Part shown: positions 1 through 14,385 of the stretch, piece after piece
How the letters are laid out: each line of letters begins with the position of its first letter
Position numbering within the stretch: the first letter of the stretch is position 1
NCBI RefSeq assembly: GCF_002443255.2
Contig: NW_019211454.1
Coordinates: 13,538,248-13,602,247, forward strand
Direction of reading: 5' to 3'
Origin: Varroa destructor
Lineage: Eukaryota > Arthropoda > Arachnida > Mesostigmata > Varroidae
DNA: 64,000 nt
Made by a program: the position numbers and the translations under genes
Notes under the pieces: generated by a model
The model's input: the letters and a program-made list of their open reading frames with translations, nothing else
What the model was told of the DNA's origin: nothing
Database searches by the model: none

Positions 1-3000
1 CTGACGGTTTAATTTTTGGACTACATGCGATTCTTGGATTAGATTGTTGAAGATAGACTGAAGTCCATCACTACTACTACTTCAGCAGGACCAACGGAGG
101 CGTTCGCCTTTGCAGTATATTAAGTCATTGAGCTGCTGAGATTTCGAATGAGCAATTATCTATATGTATGCTGATGCTTTTTAGCAATATCAAAGCCTGT
201 ATACTGTTACCGAATCGGAACCATGGAATTGTTATACAGAATAAGAAAACGCACAAGATTCCAATTAAAGTACACTTATCAATAGGAAATCTCTTTTTGT
301 ATTCGCGGTTTCTTCTGCTTCTTTTCTAACTTTGCCTAGTCTTCCGTTTCTTTGAACAGCAAACTTTACTCAATGTCAAGATTGCTTAACTTTTTAAAAC
401 TTCATCGTCACACACGAGAGTGAACGTTCCATATAATCAAAGACGCTCGATATAATACAAGCTCGGATAGTTCTAGCGTGAATATATCATGGCACAGCGT
501 AGAAACAAGGTATCTTCGCTGAAAGCTGTTCGCTTGTCACACGACCGCAATATAAGCAACGCCTACGATCCCCATTATTGTACTACCTGAATTCTTAAGC
601 GACTAGATTTTACTCAAGCTATCCGTGAACCAGCAGCGTTCGTTTAGGCGGAAGAAAATGCATTACAGTCATGGTATTGACGCCCTTTAGTCAAAAGAAA
701 ATAGATGCGTTTGGGGATCCGTGCAGCTCTTCCTTTACACGAAGCTCTCCCACGATTTATTAAACGTGGGGAAAAAAGAAATCCAAAATAAAATCGGTTT
801 GAACTGGCGGAAGAGTGCAGCTAGACAGAACGCACACACTTCGATTAATTTCCTCGATTATACGTGTACGAAGATCAGACAAACTGATTATCATATCAGT
901 CAATTAACGTGGTCAGCCTGCACCACAGCGACACCTATAGTAGGTCATCGTCTACAGACCCATAAACAGCTATATTTAGAACAAGTATCCGAGCCGCTCG
1001 TACATTTCGTATAGGCATTCTTTATCGCATCTATATCGTAAATCAGATTCGCGTAATCAGTTGTGCGCGCTTAGTAACGAGCAAAGACGCCACAATGTCG
1101 CCACTGACGACCAGCCCCTGGAAACGCCCTTTTTGATCTCAGCGAAGAGACACCAATCGGGCGGGTTGACAGCTTTGTAACTAGCCCAGGGCAACAAAGG
1201 AAATTGGCTATTATTATAGATCTTTTAGCTTGCAGCATTTCTTCCCATTAAGATCCTTTACCAGCCGTCCTTTTGTCCGCCTTCGCTCGCGCATCCTTTA
1301 TTCGCCCACTATCTATCGATAAGAACAGGTGTTTGACCCGAAAACTGTTCACAACGACGGCACCTTTTCTATTGCGTGCAATTCCATCACAATGGCCGGT
1401 CCTTCAGTCGACCGTAAAACGGCTTCGTCTATCGACTGTGCAGGATTTTCTACTTGGACTAATTACTACAAAGAGTAAAGTTGACGATTCTAGTCTGGTT
1501 TGTCAACGTCACTGAGACAAGTCAAGACGTCGAAAGAGGAACACGAAGCGCTTTCGTCAGAAGGAAGGCTCGGTGTGCACGACTATCCACGAAGAGAAAA
1601 CCATGGGCCTACAGCTATCGAAGCTATCGAGAGAATCGACATTTGACCTAACAGATACGAATTCAATCGTTAGGAGTACTAATGTCGATGACTCCTGAGC
1701 GTAAGATCAACAATAAATGTAAGTTTTAGACAAGGCCGCCACGCTTTGTCGCAGACAGTCCCGTATCGACCATTTAATGACTATCGGATGGAAGATTTTG
1801 TGTTATACATGAATCATTATGAACGTTAGTAAGCTGATAATGGACAATATCCAGTACCTCTATTGTAGTAGAAACCAAATATAACTTAATACGTGTTTGT
1901 AACTAGCACATGAAGCGTAGCGACGAATTTTTAGCATATAGATTCGTATAGATATCAACAGAAATTAATCTACAAGATATATTAATTGGATAGATATTTA
2001 GTGGGTAACCAACGTAAAATTTGAGATCAGCCATCAACACTAATTATATAATATTATAGTATCTATCCTCGAATACATGGTAAAAATCTAACAAAGGCCT
2101 AAAAAAAAGATATGGAAGTAATTGATCAAAGCCTCCAGGTGTTATGTCATTGTTAGTTAAGACAGAAAATGTGAAATGTTTATTACGATAGATTTATTAT
2201 GTACGCAGGCTGTCCGATTTCAGCGTGACTCTGAGCGGGACTTAAGCCAAACACGTGGACGTATGCCTAGCAGTTCCGCCTGACTTACAGGTCCTGAAGA
2301 CCTCTTCCCATCTGGTCGTAACTTCTCTCCAATGAAATGTTATCCCTGTCATCTCTAGAGTATTTGCTGGCTCTTCTCAAAGGATATCCTGTTAGAATCA
2401 TGTAAATTTTCGATCACGTACGTTTGCTATTGGTACGGTAACATAGAGTAGGCAATCGGTTAGTAGAAATCGGGATGATACAGCGTCGACAGCAACAGAT
2501 ACGATCGACGTTATTTCTATGAAGGTTCACTATAGCAGGTTACTGATCAAACTATCAATAAAAAACCAAAAACTATCAAAAAATTTGACTATAAAATAAA
2601 GCTTCAACTAATGGAGAATACGTTTCTCACAAAGGTATTAGTCATTCAGAATTGTTTGGAAATGCATATTATTCTATTATATAAACTAAAGCCTTTGCGT
2701 TATTTTATTGGCAATGAAACAGCGTTTCGAAATTGCCTGTACGCATGCATAAAGGCTAAAAGGAACCCTCCTTTGAGACCAAACCACTGAGTATCGGTTC
2801 CAGCGATAAATTAAAAAAGTCTCTATTTTCAGCTCTGAACTGCCAACCGATAGCGTTGAAGTCTTTTCGTTTAAGCGCGTTGTTGTACTAACACAAACTC
2901 AGCTACCCGCTATGCAAACGGTTCAGTGACCTCACTGAAGCAAATACAGGCTTGCGTTTCCCCGGTGAAGACTGTTGATATAAGCAAATCCTCTTTATCT

Positions 3001-5526
3001 CCTTATTAAGGAAATGTTTAATTTTATGTTTCATCGGAACAGAGGATATCCTTTCTAGAATTAGCCTGGAAATCCTTATATCTGTTTAACCCGCAAGGAG
3101 TCATTTCACTCTGATTCAATACCTAAGTTCGAAGAAGTTCAACAGGTGCTATCCGGTTGGTACCCCAAGAGACAATTTTTCATCATTAAGCGTTATTGTA
3201 AAGTTGAAGACCAAGGTACAACATTTGTTTGTTTAATTTGATTACTACTCTGTTTTTTCTTTAGTAGTTTATTGTCTGTGACATTTGATGCTCAACTGTG
3301 TCCTACTAAACAATTTATGCCGAAAAAAATTGATGGCCGAACAAACGAATTTGTGTGCTTTTTGAAAAAGACTCGTTTCATCAGTGAACACAGAGACAGA
3401 TACATATGCAAATTCGGATAACGTAAGACGATGTAACGAGTTCTCTATTAGTTCCTCGTCAATGATGAGATGGCTGCGGTAGTGGAACGGCTTGACCTAA
3501 TCACGAAATTGTCTCAGTCAACAAACAGCTGTAGCAAGGCGTCTCTTGACGCTGGTCTTAACAGAAGCAAGTTAGGCCGTGTATCAGGGGGTTGCGGCGA
3601 TAGCAAGGATTCGAATGACATCCATAACCTCAGACGATCAACGAGTTTTCAACATACTCTAGTATTCGAAGGCGGATTTTAAAGCTATAGAAGAATAATA
3701 AATGCCATAATGTTCACATGCGCCATTGGTAACTACGATGAATATTCAAGTTTTAATTTGAGATTTTAAACGCGAGAAAATTAAAATGTCATTTGAGTAT
3801 AAATTAGAAAAAAGAACCCCCTTGCTTCCCAAGTCTAAATGCCAATGTAATTTATTTAAACATTACTTATTTGTTCTTTTGTGAATTATCTGTTAGTGAG
3901 AGATTTGAATGAACTACTTTTCATTGTGAGCTAAATATTATTCATTGCCTTAGGCTTCGTTGTTCCTATCTAGCAAACCCCTTAAACGTAAACTAGACTT
4001 CTGTGAAGCGGGCACAGTTCAGACACTCGGTCCTAAAGAACTGTGGTGGACTATTACAGCCATGCTGCAGTTTAATGCATCGTTTGCTCCTTACCTCTCG
4101 TTGAAAGTTTGTGACATATAATGTATTAGCAAGATGCAAGCGGGCCCTAGTCCCATACGCTCACCCTTGACATCGTCAGCGTAACTTTTGGTTAATAACA
4201 AGTAAAGTAGAAGTTCCTAGAGATGCCACTGGCGAGCAGTGCGTGCCAAGAAACAGGACAACCGAACGATCTAGACTGTCAGAAGGCGACAGAGTGATAA
4301 AGCAATCCGTGATTCGTCGGCCCGTCGGCCTCCGGATATGGTTGGGAATGGAAAATAAATTCGAAGGCACTATACTTAGAGACCGCTATGGCTAGCTTTA
4401 AGATGCTCAAAATATTTTTATACCAACGATGATTGTCTGGCCATGCCTGAGTAAGGTAAACGTGCTCGCTAAGTAAAATGCTATGGAAATGAAGCCGAGG
4501 AAAATGAGTGAGTCGAGGATTGGTTTGGAACATTTGACATATTGAAATTTCGAACGTGACAGATTAAACAATCATCAGCTACAATCTAGACGGACGCATG
4601 TAGAAATTCTCTCCCATATATAATTCTTAAATAGTGAATAAATTCAATTTGTGAATAGATAGCAAAAAAATAGCCTGGCGACAATATTGACAAGTGGAAT
4701 TTAGACATGGGATGGTTTACATTCTGACCTTCGCCAGAGGGCTAAAACGGCCGATCTTAGCTTGATGGTAGACAAAGGAATTAGCGCTAGATATGAAAGA
4801 GCGGGATCGGGCGTTAACGCGCGTGTCCAATTGGAGTGGGAATACCCAATAAAAGCCTGCTGGCTTTTATATTGGCATGTAGAAGCGGTCAAGAGTTACT
4901 GCACGGTATTAATAACAATTCATTGTATAATTTGAAAAAATCGTGTCGTTGTTATTAGTATGACGATTAGGCGGAAAGTAATAACAATACAAAAATAAAC
5001 AGATTCAATATAAGCGATCAAACAATTTCATAAAAAATCATTCAGATATTGAGTCTCAAAGTCAAATACATCGCTGAGCAGGAAAATCCTGGAAATCAGT
5101 ACCAGCTTCGCAGAAGAAGGACTATAAGGATTTTATTTAAGTTGGTATTAATTCAGATCAAGCTGATTCCGGATCAACTCTGTAGTTGTGATCGCATTTT
5201 AGGCCTGATCTGCGATTAAAACATTCAATCGAAAAGATGGCTTGCTTACGATTTTGCGACGATACCGCGTACGACCGGGCTTTTTATAATGATATCATTG
5301 TTTTTGTATAGTTAACATGGTACAGCTGAACACCTCTCGGCTTCAGATTCGAGATAAACCATATATATTTTAAAGGTCTTGGCTTATTGTCTATATTATC
5401 GGGAATTCTTATCCTATATATCGCTAAGCGACTATATCTGTCGCTACCTCTTTCTTTTATATTTGATGTTTGTTAAACTAGTCGTTCGTCTTTAAATGTT
5501 CGATGTTATTTAAGAATTCATTGACT
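1..5526. other. Non-coding sequence, nothing recognised
   Basis: All open frames are under 100 codons, overlap on both strands and lack recognisable domains. No RNA gene, transposon end or notable foldback was seen. Confidence 0.55.
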
Positions 5527-5552
5527 TATATATATATATATATATATATATA
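5527..5552. repeat. (TA)13 microsatellite
   Basis: Uninterrupted dinucleotide tract of 26 bases. Confidence 0.95.
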
Positions 5553-8500
5553 GACTTTAATATTCGCTGACTTTTTCATAGGGTTTTTTATTGCTGAAGC
5601 TTCAAGCAGCCCCAAAACGAACTCTTTTCTCGGAAGTAAATGATTTAGCTGTATGATTTTTTTTGTTTTCCAGCTCATGGGCTTTTTGTAGCCTTTGTAA
5701 TATGTACGCATCTATATGTTGTAACAGAATTTATTCTTAGAACGGCACTATATTACCAATTATCAGAATAAGTAATAAAGAAGTGGATCTTGATAATGAT
5801 CGAAGCCCACTGCTTGAAGTGCTAAGAATCGTGCACTCTCAGCTTTTTGCATTAGTGTGTAGTTTAATGTTTTTCTTATCTATCATTATGTACCAATCAC
5901 CAAGATACTAGCTGTCAGTCCTAAGACGAACGAACAGATCCCACTATGTTTTGTTGAGATAACTGTATTTTAAAAAACAAGCGCCATATTACCATTGGAT
6001 GCTTAGGTTTCTAGACTTAGGTTTCCCAACGACGGTCAACCTGCCCAGTTGCATAAAGAAATAGAGCTGCTCTGCGAAAAGTAACAATTAATCGATATAT
6101 ATCGCAGCTTTTACTGCATCGCATGAAGCCACTATATTGTAGCAGGCCCACCACACAACCTCCATAGATGTATTGCAGTTTTGTTGAATGCGTTTAGCTT
6201 TTTTTGGTATTTCAACAAAACACAATGAATGGCGAGGGCAATTATGTTGAATAGAGGCTTCCTATGTAAGGCGATTTGTGCCCAACTAACAGCTGATTAA
6301 ATACAGCCCAAAACCAGAAATAGAAGCCACTTATCCTTGCCAGAATTCTCATGTACTTACCAACGATAACTCAGTAACTCGAACAAAGTGAAGATGGAGT
6401 ACGGCTGTAATATCGAAACGAGTATTGTATTCCGATCTCCACCAGACCAATTGCATCTGTGGCTGGATAGGTCGCATTCTGCGATTCATCGGGTTTTGTA
6501 ATGCTTTACTCCGGCCGTGAGAAAAATCGCTTGGCTAGTGAGAGCCTTATACAAGCACGTCTAGACAAGCGGTTACTATGTCACGGTAGTAGAACGTGTA
6601 ATGTAGCTTGCATACGCTACATACCAATTTGTCTTTATGATCCTTACCTTTATCAGAACGAGTATAACGGCATTATGCTGCCATGAAGCCAAGTTGAGGT
6701 CTAAGTTGTCTGTCGGCAGTGTTATTTTACTGTAGAAAATCTTTGAGCTGAAAAGACTCTGTTAAGCTACTGAGAAAATCAATTTAGGTTAGCGGAAAAG
6801 GATAGTGCATCGCTTGTTTGTAGAACGTTTTATCTGTACCTTCGCCTTATTAATCGGTTGACCCAGCGGTGGCACGGGGCTCTGTGATATGGGGTGAAGG
6901 GAATAAATACGCTAGTGGCGCAGAACAAACAGGCAGAAACTTGGACGGCGGCTCAACACCCGGGGCGGACCCGGGACATTGGAGTCTTAACCTTAATCGA
7001 GACGGTGAGCTTATTAATTTCAGAAATCTGAAACAAGATCAATTTCGCGGAAAAGATCATATGTTTAGGGAAGAAGATTTATCCGCACACCGAATTCTCG
7101 TAGGCAGAAATTTCACCGCGAGCCTTAGCGGAATCAGTCGCAAGCATAGCGTACTAGAAGATTTTACGCTTGAAATTACACTCACAATATACTAGATACG
7201 TAACGCCCAGATATTTACTCGCATAATCATTGCCTTTTTTGGTGTTTCCAAGCATATACAAAGTTAGAAAACAGCAAGTAGATCATGGACGCTTTTGGGA
7301 TAGGATGAAAGCCGCATAGTATCAAGTAGCGAAGTCATTAGAATCTATGCGTTCCGAGCTGTAGACCTGATATCTATGTAGCTCATAAAACGCGCTAGAC
7401 CAGCGAGCACAATCACTATTCATAAAGACTGCCTGTTACTATATTACTGTAGCCGTCAAGGTCCATAAGATAGGCAGACATTGATAAGTAAACTCTAAGC
7501 ACTCGCTGGCGCAGTTCAGGAACTATACTAAACGTATTACAGTAAACTTTCGAATGGTACGTTAAAATTCAAGAATTATATCCATGAAACACATTGGGAA
7601 GGGATTTTTGGGTGCCAAGGGCCGCCTGGCCTTACAACGACTACTACGAAGGCGGCAGATTCCCGAGCTCAGATAGCTTCCGATAAGAAAAACTACTACA
7701 ACTAAGGAATACTGATGACTCCTTAGAATAGCAGAAGTGGAAGTAACGCGAAGTCTGAGCAGCAAAGTTCTGCTAACTGAGATAAAATTGTTGAGAGGGC
7801 CAGCAAAAAAAATGGCAACGTATGAGGTAAATTTCTATTGAGCCATTCCGTATTGCCACCTAATAGGTCTCATGAACATAACGAGCCGTTAGAGTACAAA
7901 CAACACGGATTTTACGCTCGACATTCAACTTGAATGGTCTACTTAGCACCACGCTTTTAAGCGATGCCTTGTAACTTCTAAATTAAGTATCGAGTAAAAA
8001 AATAGCTAAAGATTTCTTTAAGAAACAGCTGTAGCTGATTCGACTTGCGGCAGTCTTCAGCAGCTTAGGCCTCGTAAGTGGCCTCTAGCATGGAGGTCAA
8101 TATTATTATGGACAAAATTCTGCTATAGCGGAGAACCGACAAAAGCTTATATAACAAACCTAAATGGAAAAACATCAGTGAGTGCACATCGATTGCATTA
8201 TTTGGGTATAACATTGATCCCGAGTGAAAAAAAATCATTTACAGTGCATACTAGCAAAAAGGCACGCTGTTAACACAGTAGATTAGGTTGACTGGGGAGC
8301 CGCGACGCCTATCGTCGGCAATACCAAGCTTGTTTTAGGCGAAGTCATATGCGGTTACGTATAGTTGCGAAATTAATTAATTGTCTGTTAACACTATAGC
8401 CTGCCTGTCTACGTCCATGAAAAACTTAAAAAAACAAAAAACAATTAGATTACCTGCTAATAGATATACAAGGTTTCAGAGGCTTCTCAGCGAGGCCTTC

Positions 8501-11500
8501 GTTGGCCTCTACACAACAAGCGCTACAGAAAACATCGACTCATTCAACCGCACGACACGGCTAATAGCGATTTTCCGAGGTATTTAACACTAGAGCAATT
8601 ATGAGGATGGGGTAGGAAGATACGGTTGGAACCAACCGGCGTAATATCATCGCGCTATATGCAATCCATACGGTCCACGATATTATAGAATTTTCTACAC
8701 CCCACAATATTATCACAAGGCAGACGATGCCTGTACTTTCGAAATATTGTTATATCAGCAGAGCAACTATGAATTGTGAAAATACGTGCTTAACGATGAA
8801 AGCTTCAGTCGGTAGATTTGTTTGTAGAACGAATGTTTCGATTTAATGACAAAGCATTGTTTGTTCTTAACACGGCCTGACTGCGTATAATTTCGACCGC
8901 CCCCTGCAGTAAAGTTTGTTATACAATCGATCTGGAATAGTGACGTCATCATAATAAACACATTAAACGGCTAACAAATACTTGGATTTTGTGTATGCGC
9001 TTACATCATCATATACACTCGGTGATGAATATGGTATTGACAGCAAGAATCATCTGGTCTCCTCTGGGAGCCAAACACGTCTCATAGTCCGCGTTATGTT
9101 ACTGAAACGTACATGGGACATATCGTTGTACTCATAACGCCCATTGTACGAGCCCAATATATCTATCTACGTTAGTAAAGCGTAAAAATATATCTAAGTG
9201 TACGTCGTGCTACGTCATAAGATGCATAATCCCTAGTATAAACGGGGACGCATTGGTAATGTAATGAATGGGAAAGCTTATCCTGCTTTAGTTCTCATGT
9301 GGTTACCTCTAAGCTGCAAAGAGCCAGCGTTCTCGATCGTTCGATAAGATCTAAGCGAACGAATAGTAGGCCATTAATAGCCGACAAGCCGCTCTATTCA
9401 GTCGCATGCGTCGCCTTCAATGGAAAATCCTCCCTAAACAAAGGATGAGTCTTTTTCTTCGTATGGTACGACTAGCTTATACGTCTTTGCACCCGGCTTT
9501 CTTCCCTTTATATTTGTTTTAAGCAATGTCGTCTTGCAAAGAAACGCTGCATTCCTTCTGTCTGCTTACCTATATGGACATCGGCGATGGATTTTTCGGC
9601 AGCCCGTGACAGAGTGACCTGAACAGCGCCTGGAAAGGCTTTAAGTTCCTTCGGCTTTACGTGCCTCGCTTCCCAGTCGCTTGACAATACCTCATTTGCG
9701 TCGCAAACGTGTAAACGAACTCAAGCAACAATACGAAAGGAACTAGCTTAACTAAGCTAATAATACGATGTAAGGTGAACTCAGGTTTTCGGAACAGGAA
9801 GTGAAGAGGCAGAACAAATCAACTCATAAAAGCATTCACAAGGGATCTGCTTAATACGATTTACATTAGGAGGAAGATCAGGAGATACAAAATATTAAAG
9901 AGCCTCTTTAGGACCGATGGTATGTTCGCCTGGCACATAGGGTATTAAGTAGCTATCCCAACGTATGCTGATCTAACACTTCGCTGTCGCAGTGTAAACG
10001 ACTTCAGCGAACGTACAGGTATGTGAACTTGCTGAATGTACCTTGATTTGCTTTTTAGGTCGTAAAAGCGTAACAGAAAGAGTGATGAGACATGCGCGGT
10101 TCGCTTAGGATAACATGTATGTATTACATCAGACGAAACGTGTGGCACCTGTAGAGCGCATATAGAAAGGTAGAGAACGATCGAATGAGTCGCTTTGTAG
10201 AGCTAACGACGCGCGAAACACTGCGAGCCTTAGCTGCTATGTCGAATCCACAAAATATGTCATATTTTTATTTAGTGGATGGGACCTGGCAGAGGTCACG
10301 AAAATGTTTCAGATATATGTGTACCTTACACTGTGAGAAAGATTATTGTGTTCTATAGCCTTTGTGAAAAGGGACACGGCGATATTAACAGTAGGCAATC
10401 GAACCTTTCTCTTCGTTTCTATTATGAAAGCAGTAGCAGATTATTTAAATATGGTTTGGTGCTTGTATCTAGGTGTAGCTCGTACGCCGCTCTACAGGGT
10501 TGTTCGTGCCGAAAGGACCAAATCGTCCGCGGGTCCAGCCAGGCGAAAATCTAGAATGACAGGAAAGGTACATAACATACTAAATATATATACATATATA
10601 TATATATATAGTATATATATATATATATATTTAGTATATATACATATGTATATTGTTATATAGACAAAGTACATATATTTTCGAAGACCAGCACGTTATC
10701 AGGAAACTTAGCTTTACTATATTTTACATAGACGTAAGCTTTTCAAACGGGCAGTTTTCATGTGTCGCACGTATCCGCTGTTCCGGATATATCATAGACA
10801 TTTTCTATATATAAACAAGTAAATGAAGCTTATAATAAAGCAGCCCAAATAGGAAAATTGCTCGATAACATAGTGTCTATATTCGAGCGGGCTGTACCAT
10901 TCATTAGCACGGCATTATAACCTAAGCATTCTATCTCAATATTGCAAACAGCCATGTGTAGTAGTCGTCGTATGTGGTACTAATGAAACTAAAACAAATA
11001 GACTTAATTTACCTCCCACTGTACTGGTCATAGCATCGATCGTCCCAGAATGAAGCACCTATAGAATATAACAATTTATCGTCGCGCCTCAAATTCGACT
11101 CTGCGTAATATTGTGCCACGTGCGCCTATAATATGAAAAATGATAATGATCTTCGTTTGCGCATCTCTCGCTGTTTAGTATATTTACGATATCCCTATAA
11201 TCCTCCTTTTAGAGCGAACTTACCAGTATTTGTTTGAGTTTCTATCTAGTATAATAGATAAGCCTTCAAAGATGACCTTGACGTGTTTGTCATCATTAAT
11301 TACATCTTTAACCTATATACAGGGGATCTTAATTAAACAGAAAATTGAATCTTCGATATCTGGGGCGTCATGACTTGACTACCTCGTGTCTTTCTCCGTC
11401 CGGCTCATGTCGTTATAATTTATGAGCGAGGCGGTAGCGTTGAGAAATCAATGTATGTCTTCGTAATCGAAATACAGTCTCCGCTATGTTGATGGGATAC

Positions 11501-12256
11501 GTTCTGTCACCCGGAAGGTCATACCACGAGCTACCGCCCAACGATGGCCTCCTTCGTTCGAGCAACGTGTAAACGATCAGTCGATGTGACAACGTGAAGA
11601 ACGGGCCCGCAGAACACGCAACAAACCCAATCTAAGCTCCTCTTCAAACCCATATGTTTATAGAGAAAGCAGTCTTCAGTGATTACGTGACAGTAAGACA
11701 AAGATAGAGTCAATGCGGCGGCCACATCTGGAACAACTCTAGATGTTTTAGCGGAAACGAAACGCGCTCATAGCGAAAATATTGATCCCCCTGTATACGT
11801 ATAAGTTCTTTTTCGTTAACGCGTTTAATGCATAGCACCGCACAAACAACATGGTGTTTAGCAGACGCCACTAGGTAGTTATTTCAGTTTTACCCATTCA
11901 CTTCATATTCACTGCTCAGCTCGTTTCCGTATCTTTTGCAACGGCCTTACATTTACAGGAAAGATAATTATATTAAGCTAAATTCAATTAGCCAATAACG
12001 TTATCGAGTAAGCTGTTGTGGCTCATGCGACCTCGTGTCATTGCGGGTTTTCTTTGGTTCAGCAACACGATCAGACTACTCAATTGAAAAAACTCGTTCA
12101 TCACGAGTTGCGTCGATACTCGGCTCGTTAAGCTGACACAGACCGTCTCGTAAATGGCCGTTTTCTTTTTTGATCTGCTAAGCTGTTCTAAATGTATGCT
12201 GCCTATATTAAGCACCCCACCCCATTAAAGCAGTGCACCAGTGTCTTACGAAAGAT
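5553..12256. other. Non-coding sequence, only the AT foldback at 10.6 kb
   Basis: The longest plus frame (6869-7195, 108 codons) opens with GTG and shows no domain or splice context. The 10.3-10.67 kb frames run through the (TA)n foldback and are artefacts of it. Confidence 0.5.
10579..10635. repeat. AT-rich foldback (ACTAAAT...ATTTAGT)
   Basis: ACTAAATATATAT at the left end is matched by ATATATATTTAGT at the right end, and the interior is (TA)n with single interruptions, so nearly the whole 57 bases can pair with itself. Weaker pairing continues outward (TACATA-type sequence on both sides). It probably grew by slippage of a (TA)n tract and may extrude as a cruciform. Confidence 0.75.
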
Positions 12257-12270
12257 GGGGGGGGGGGGGG
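12257..12270. repeat. G14 homopolymer
   Basis: Fourteen consecutive G on the plus strand in AT-rich surroundings. The tract could form a G-quadruplex, and its exact length is unreliable in most sequencing. Confidence 0.9.
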
Positions 12271-14361
12271 TATGGGTTCATCAAAGGAGCAGAAAAATAT
12301 ATATATCTTCTTGGTGAACAAAGCGTTCTTTGTATGTAGGAAACTAAGGAAAAATATCCGTTTTTTTTTTTAATTAAAGGGAAAATTAGGTTAGACGTTT
12401 CATGACATTATGTTTTTATACTAAATACTTTTAATGATCTTTTATTGGTAAATAAGGTGTCCATCCCAAATATTTCAAATTTGATATAAGCCGAAAGAGA
12501 CTGTAAAGTAACGAAAAATTGTTATAGCTTATTTAGGCTGCTGTGGTGTGTTCAGCCTAGTAACCTAGCAGCACCAATTATAAATTTTAAACACATTAAA
12601 GATTATACATCATTTTTTATTGTATTCCGACAGTAAAAATGAGAGCCTTCGGCTAATAGTCTATCGGCTGTAGAAGCAGGTAGGACCAGTCTTTTTTATT
12701 AGTTCTGTAAAGGTATGTACTAAAAAAGCATGCTAAACAGCCAAATCTTACCGATGTTCGATCAGCAGTGCAGCTTCACTTCACCTGCTGACCTTACAAC
12801 CAATCTCGCACTGTTTTTCTTCCAAGTCTTTTTTTTTTTTACATATTCTATTGGCTCGTTCTTCTTTCAATGAATACATGTTTTACTTGAGGTTAATAAG
12901 ACCTGCTATTGATCTCAATGAGACACGCGTTCAATATTCAGTCGTCGCAAATAAGTAAAAGGCGCATCTTTCTAAATAGTCCGTGCTCTTCTTGTCTTCT
13001 ATGTAGCATACATAAGGCAATCCTATACAACGACTAAACAATAAATTCTGTTGTGCTAGAGTAACATCAACGACATACCGCGTGCCCGAATCTAGTAGCA
13101 TACAAACATGGGACGATTTTCAGTGTTTTCACAGTGTCGTTTTCGTGCTGTCAAGGCTCCCGGCCTTTCGTCAAACATCTGCCGGTGTACGGTAAAATTG
13201 CGTTCGTTTTTTTTTCGTTGCGGTTGTTTCACTGGGGTCACCAACAAGCGGCTCGAAGGTCCTCTACTTAACCCTATCTACAACCCGACCGTCTATTTCA
13301 CGCCGATTACCACACGTCCTTGTTGAGGGCCTTTTATGCCACTCACCAAACTGCCAACTCAGCTACAGACTAGAATTCTGTTATTTTCAAAACTCAGCCT
13401 CACGCCTTTCCATTATGGCGGCAAGATGGCTATGGTTGAATGGGGTAAGGTCGCCAGATGTCGAAAGGGCGTAGGTGAACCATGAACGTACAGGACTAGA
13501 AGCGAAGGACAAAGAAGAAATGTATTACTAGGCCAGTCTGTCTAAATAGCGATTGTTATGTATGTTGGCCTTTTGTTTTATTCACAAGCAAAGAAGATCG
13601 AATCGCCAAATCGGTTGAAGCGTATTTATTGTCCATATCTGTGAGAGATAGCATGCGTACGGATGTCATTCGACAGATTGCTCCCTGCTATGCGGAAGGA
13701 GACGTTGCTTCTGCTCGACTAGATAGGACTTGTGCGTCTTATTTTCGTATATGCACAATGTATATAACTGTGGCTTGAAAAGGAGGATTTTTGGCAGAGA
13801 ATCAAGCACGGACGACTGATTGAGGCACCTAGCGAATGGCAGGTGTACGGCAAATTTTTTGCAAAAATAAACAACAGACCTTTTCGTACTTCCCCTTCCA
13901 CGGCGCTTTGATGAACATGAATACGCCATAAGTTTTTGTACAATTTATAATCACTGAATAGGCTATGCACGAGAGGCAAAGGGAAAGACAAAAGTGTGTA
14001 ACGTTTAATAACAGTAGTAATCGATAAGTATAAGCTGCACATTGTGTGTATATATTGTTGCATTTTCCACACGTATTGTATCTGTGAGTCTTCTCGTTTC
14101 AGTTAGAAGCGTTCTTGGCGGTACATCCGGATGTCTCGCCGTCGCGAACTACAGTACCACCCATTTGGCAGTCATAATCTAGCATACAATTCTGCATAGA
14201 CAAATCTGTATAAAGCAATTTTACAAAGCGTCACAATGTGAATATATGAAGCACCGCGGCTAGAAACGCCTCTCAATATGGATACGCAACGAGAAAGTCT
14301 TCTGTTGCCATTTAAGTCCGGCCCCTGTCACTTAAATCCGCGCCTATTACAATTCTTGCTG

Positions 14362-14385
14362 TAGGGTGGATATATATCCACCCTA
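14362..14385. repeat. Perfect 24-bp palindrome
   Basis: The run starts TAGGGTGG, has the centre ATATATAT and ends CCACCCTA, with 12-bp arms and no spacer. Just upstream, TTAAGTCCGGCCC (14312-14324) and TTAAATCCGCGCC (14332-14344) form an imperfect direct repeat with a 20-base period. It could be a dimeric protein-binding site or the tip of an old foldback element; nothing in the sequence decides between them. Confidence 0.8.

Noticed and set aside
6869..7195. 108-codon plus-strand frame
   Set aside because: Opens with GTG, is hydrophilic without a motif and has no splice or promoter support.
10492..10674. Minus-strand frame rich in Tyr and Ile (YIYIYI)
   Set aside because: A translation artefact of the (TA)n foldback.
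13666..14072. Overlapping minus-strand frames of 87 and 117 codons
   Set aside because: They overlap in different frames. The longer opens at GTG and neither shows a domain, membrane topology or splice-site support.
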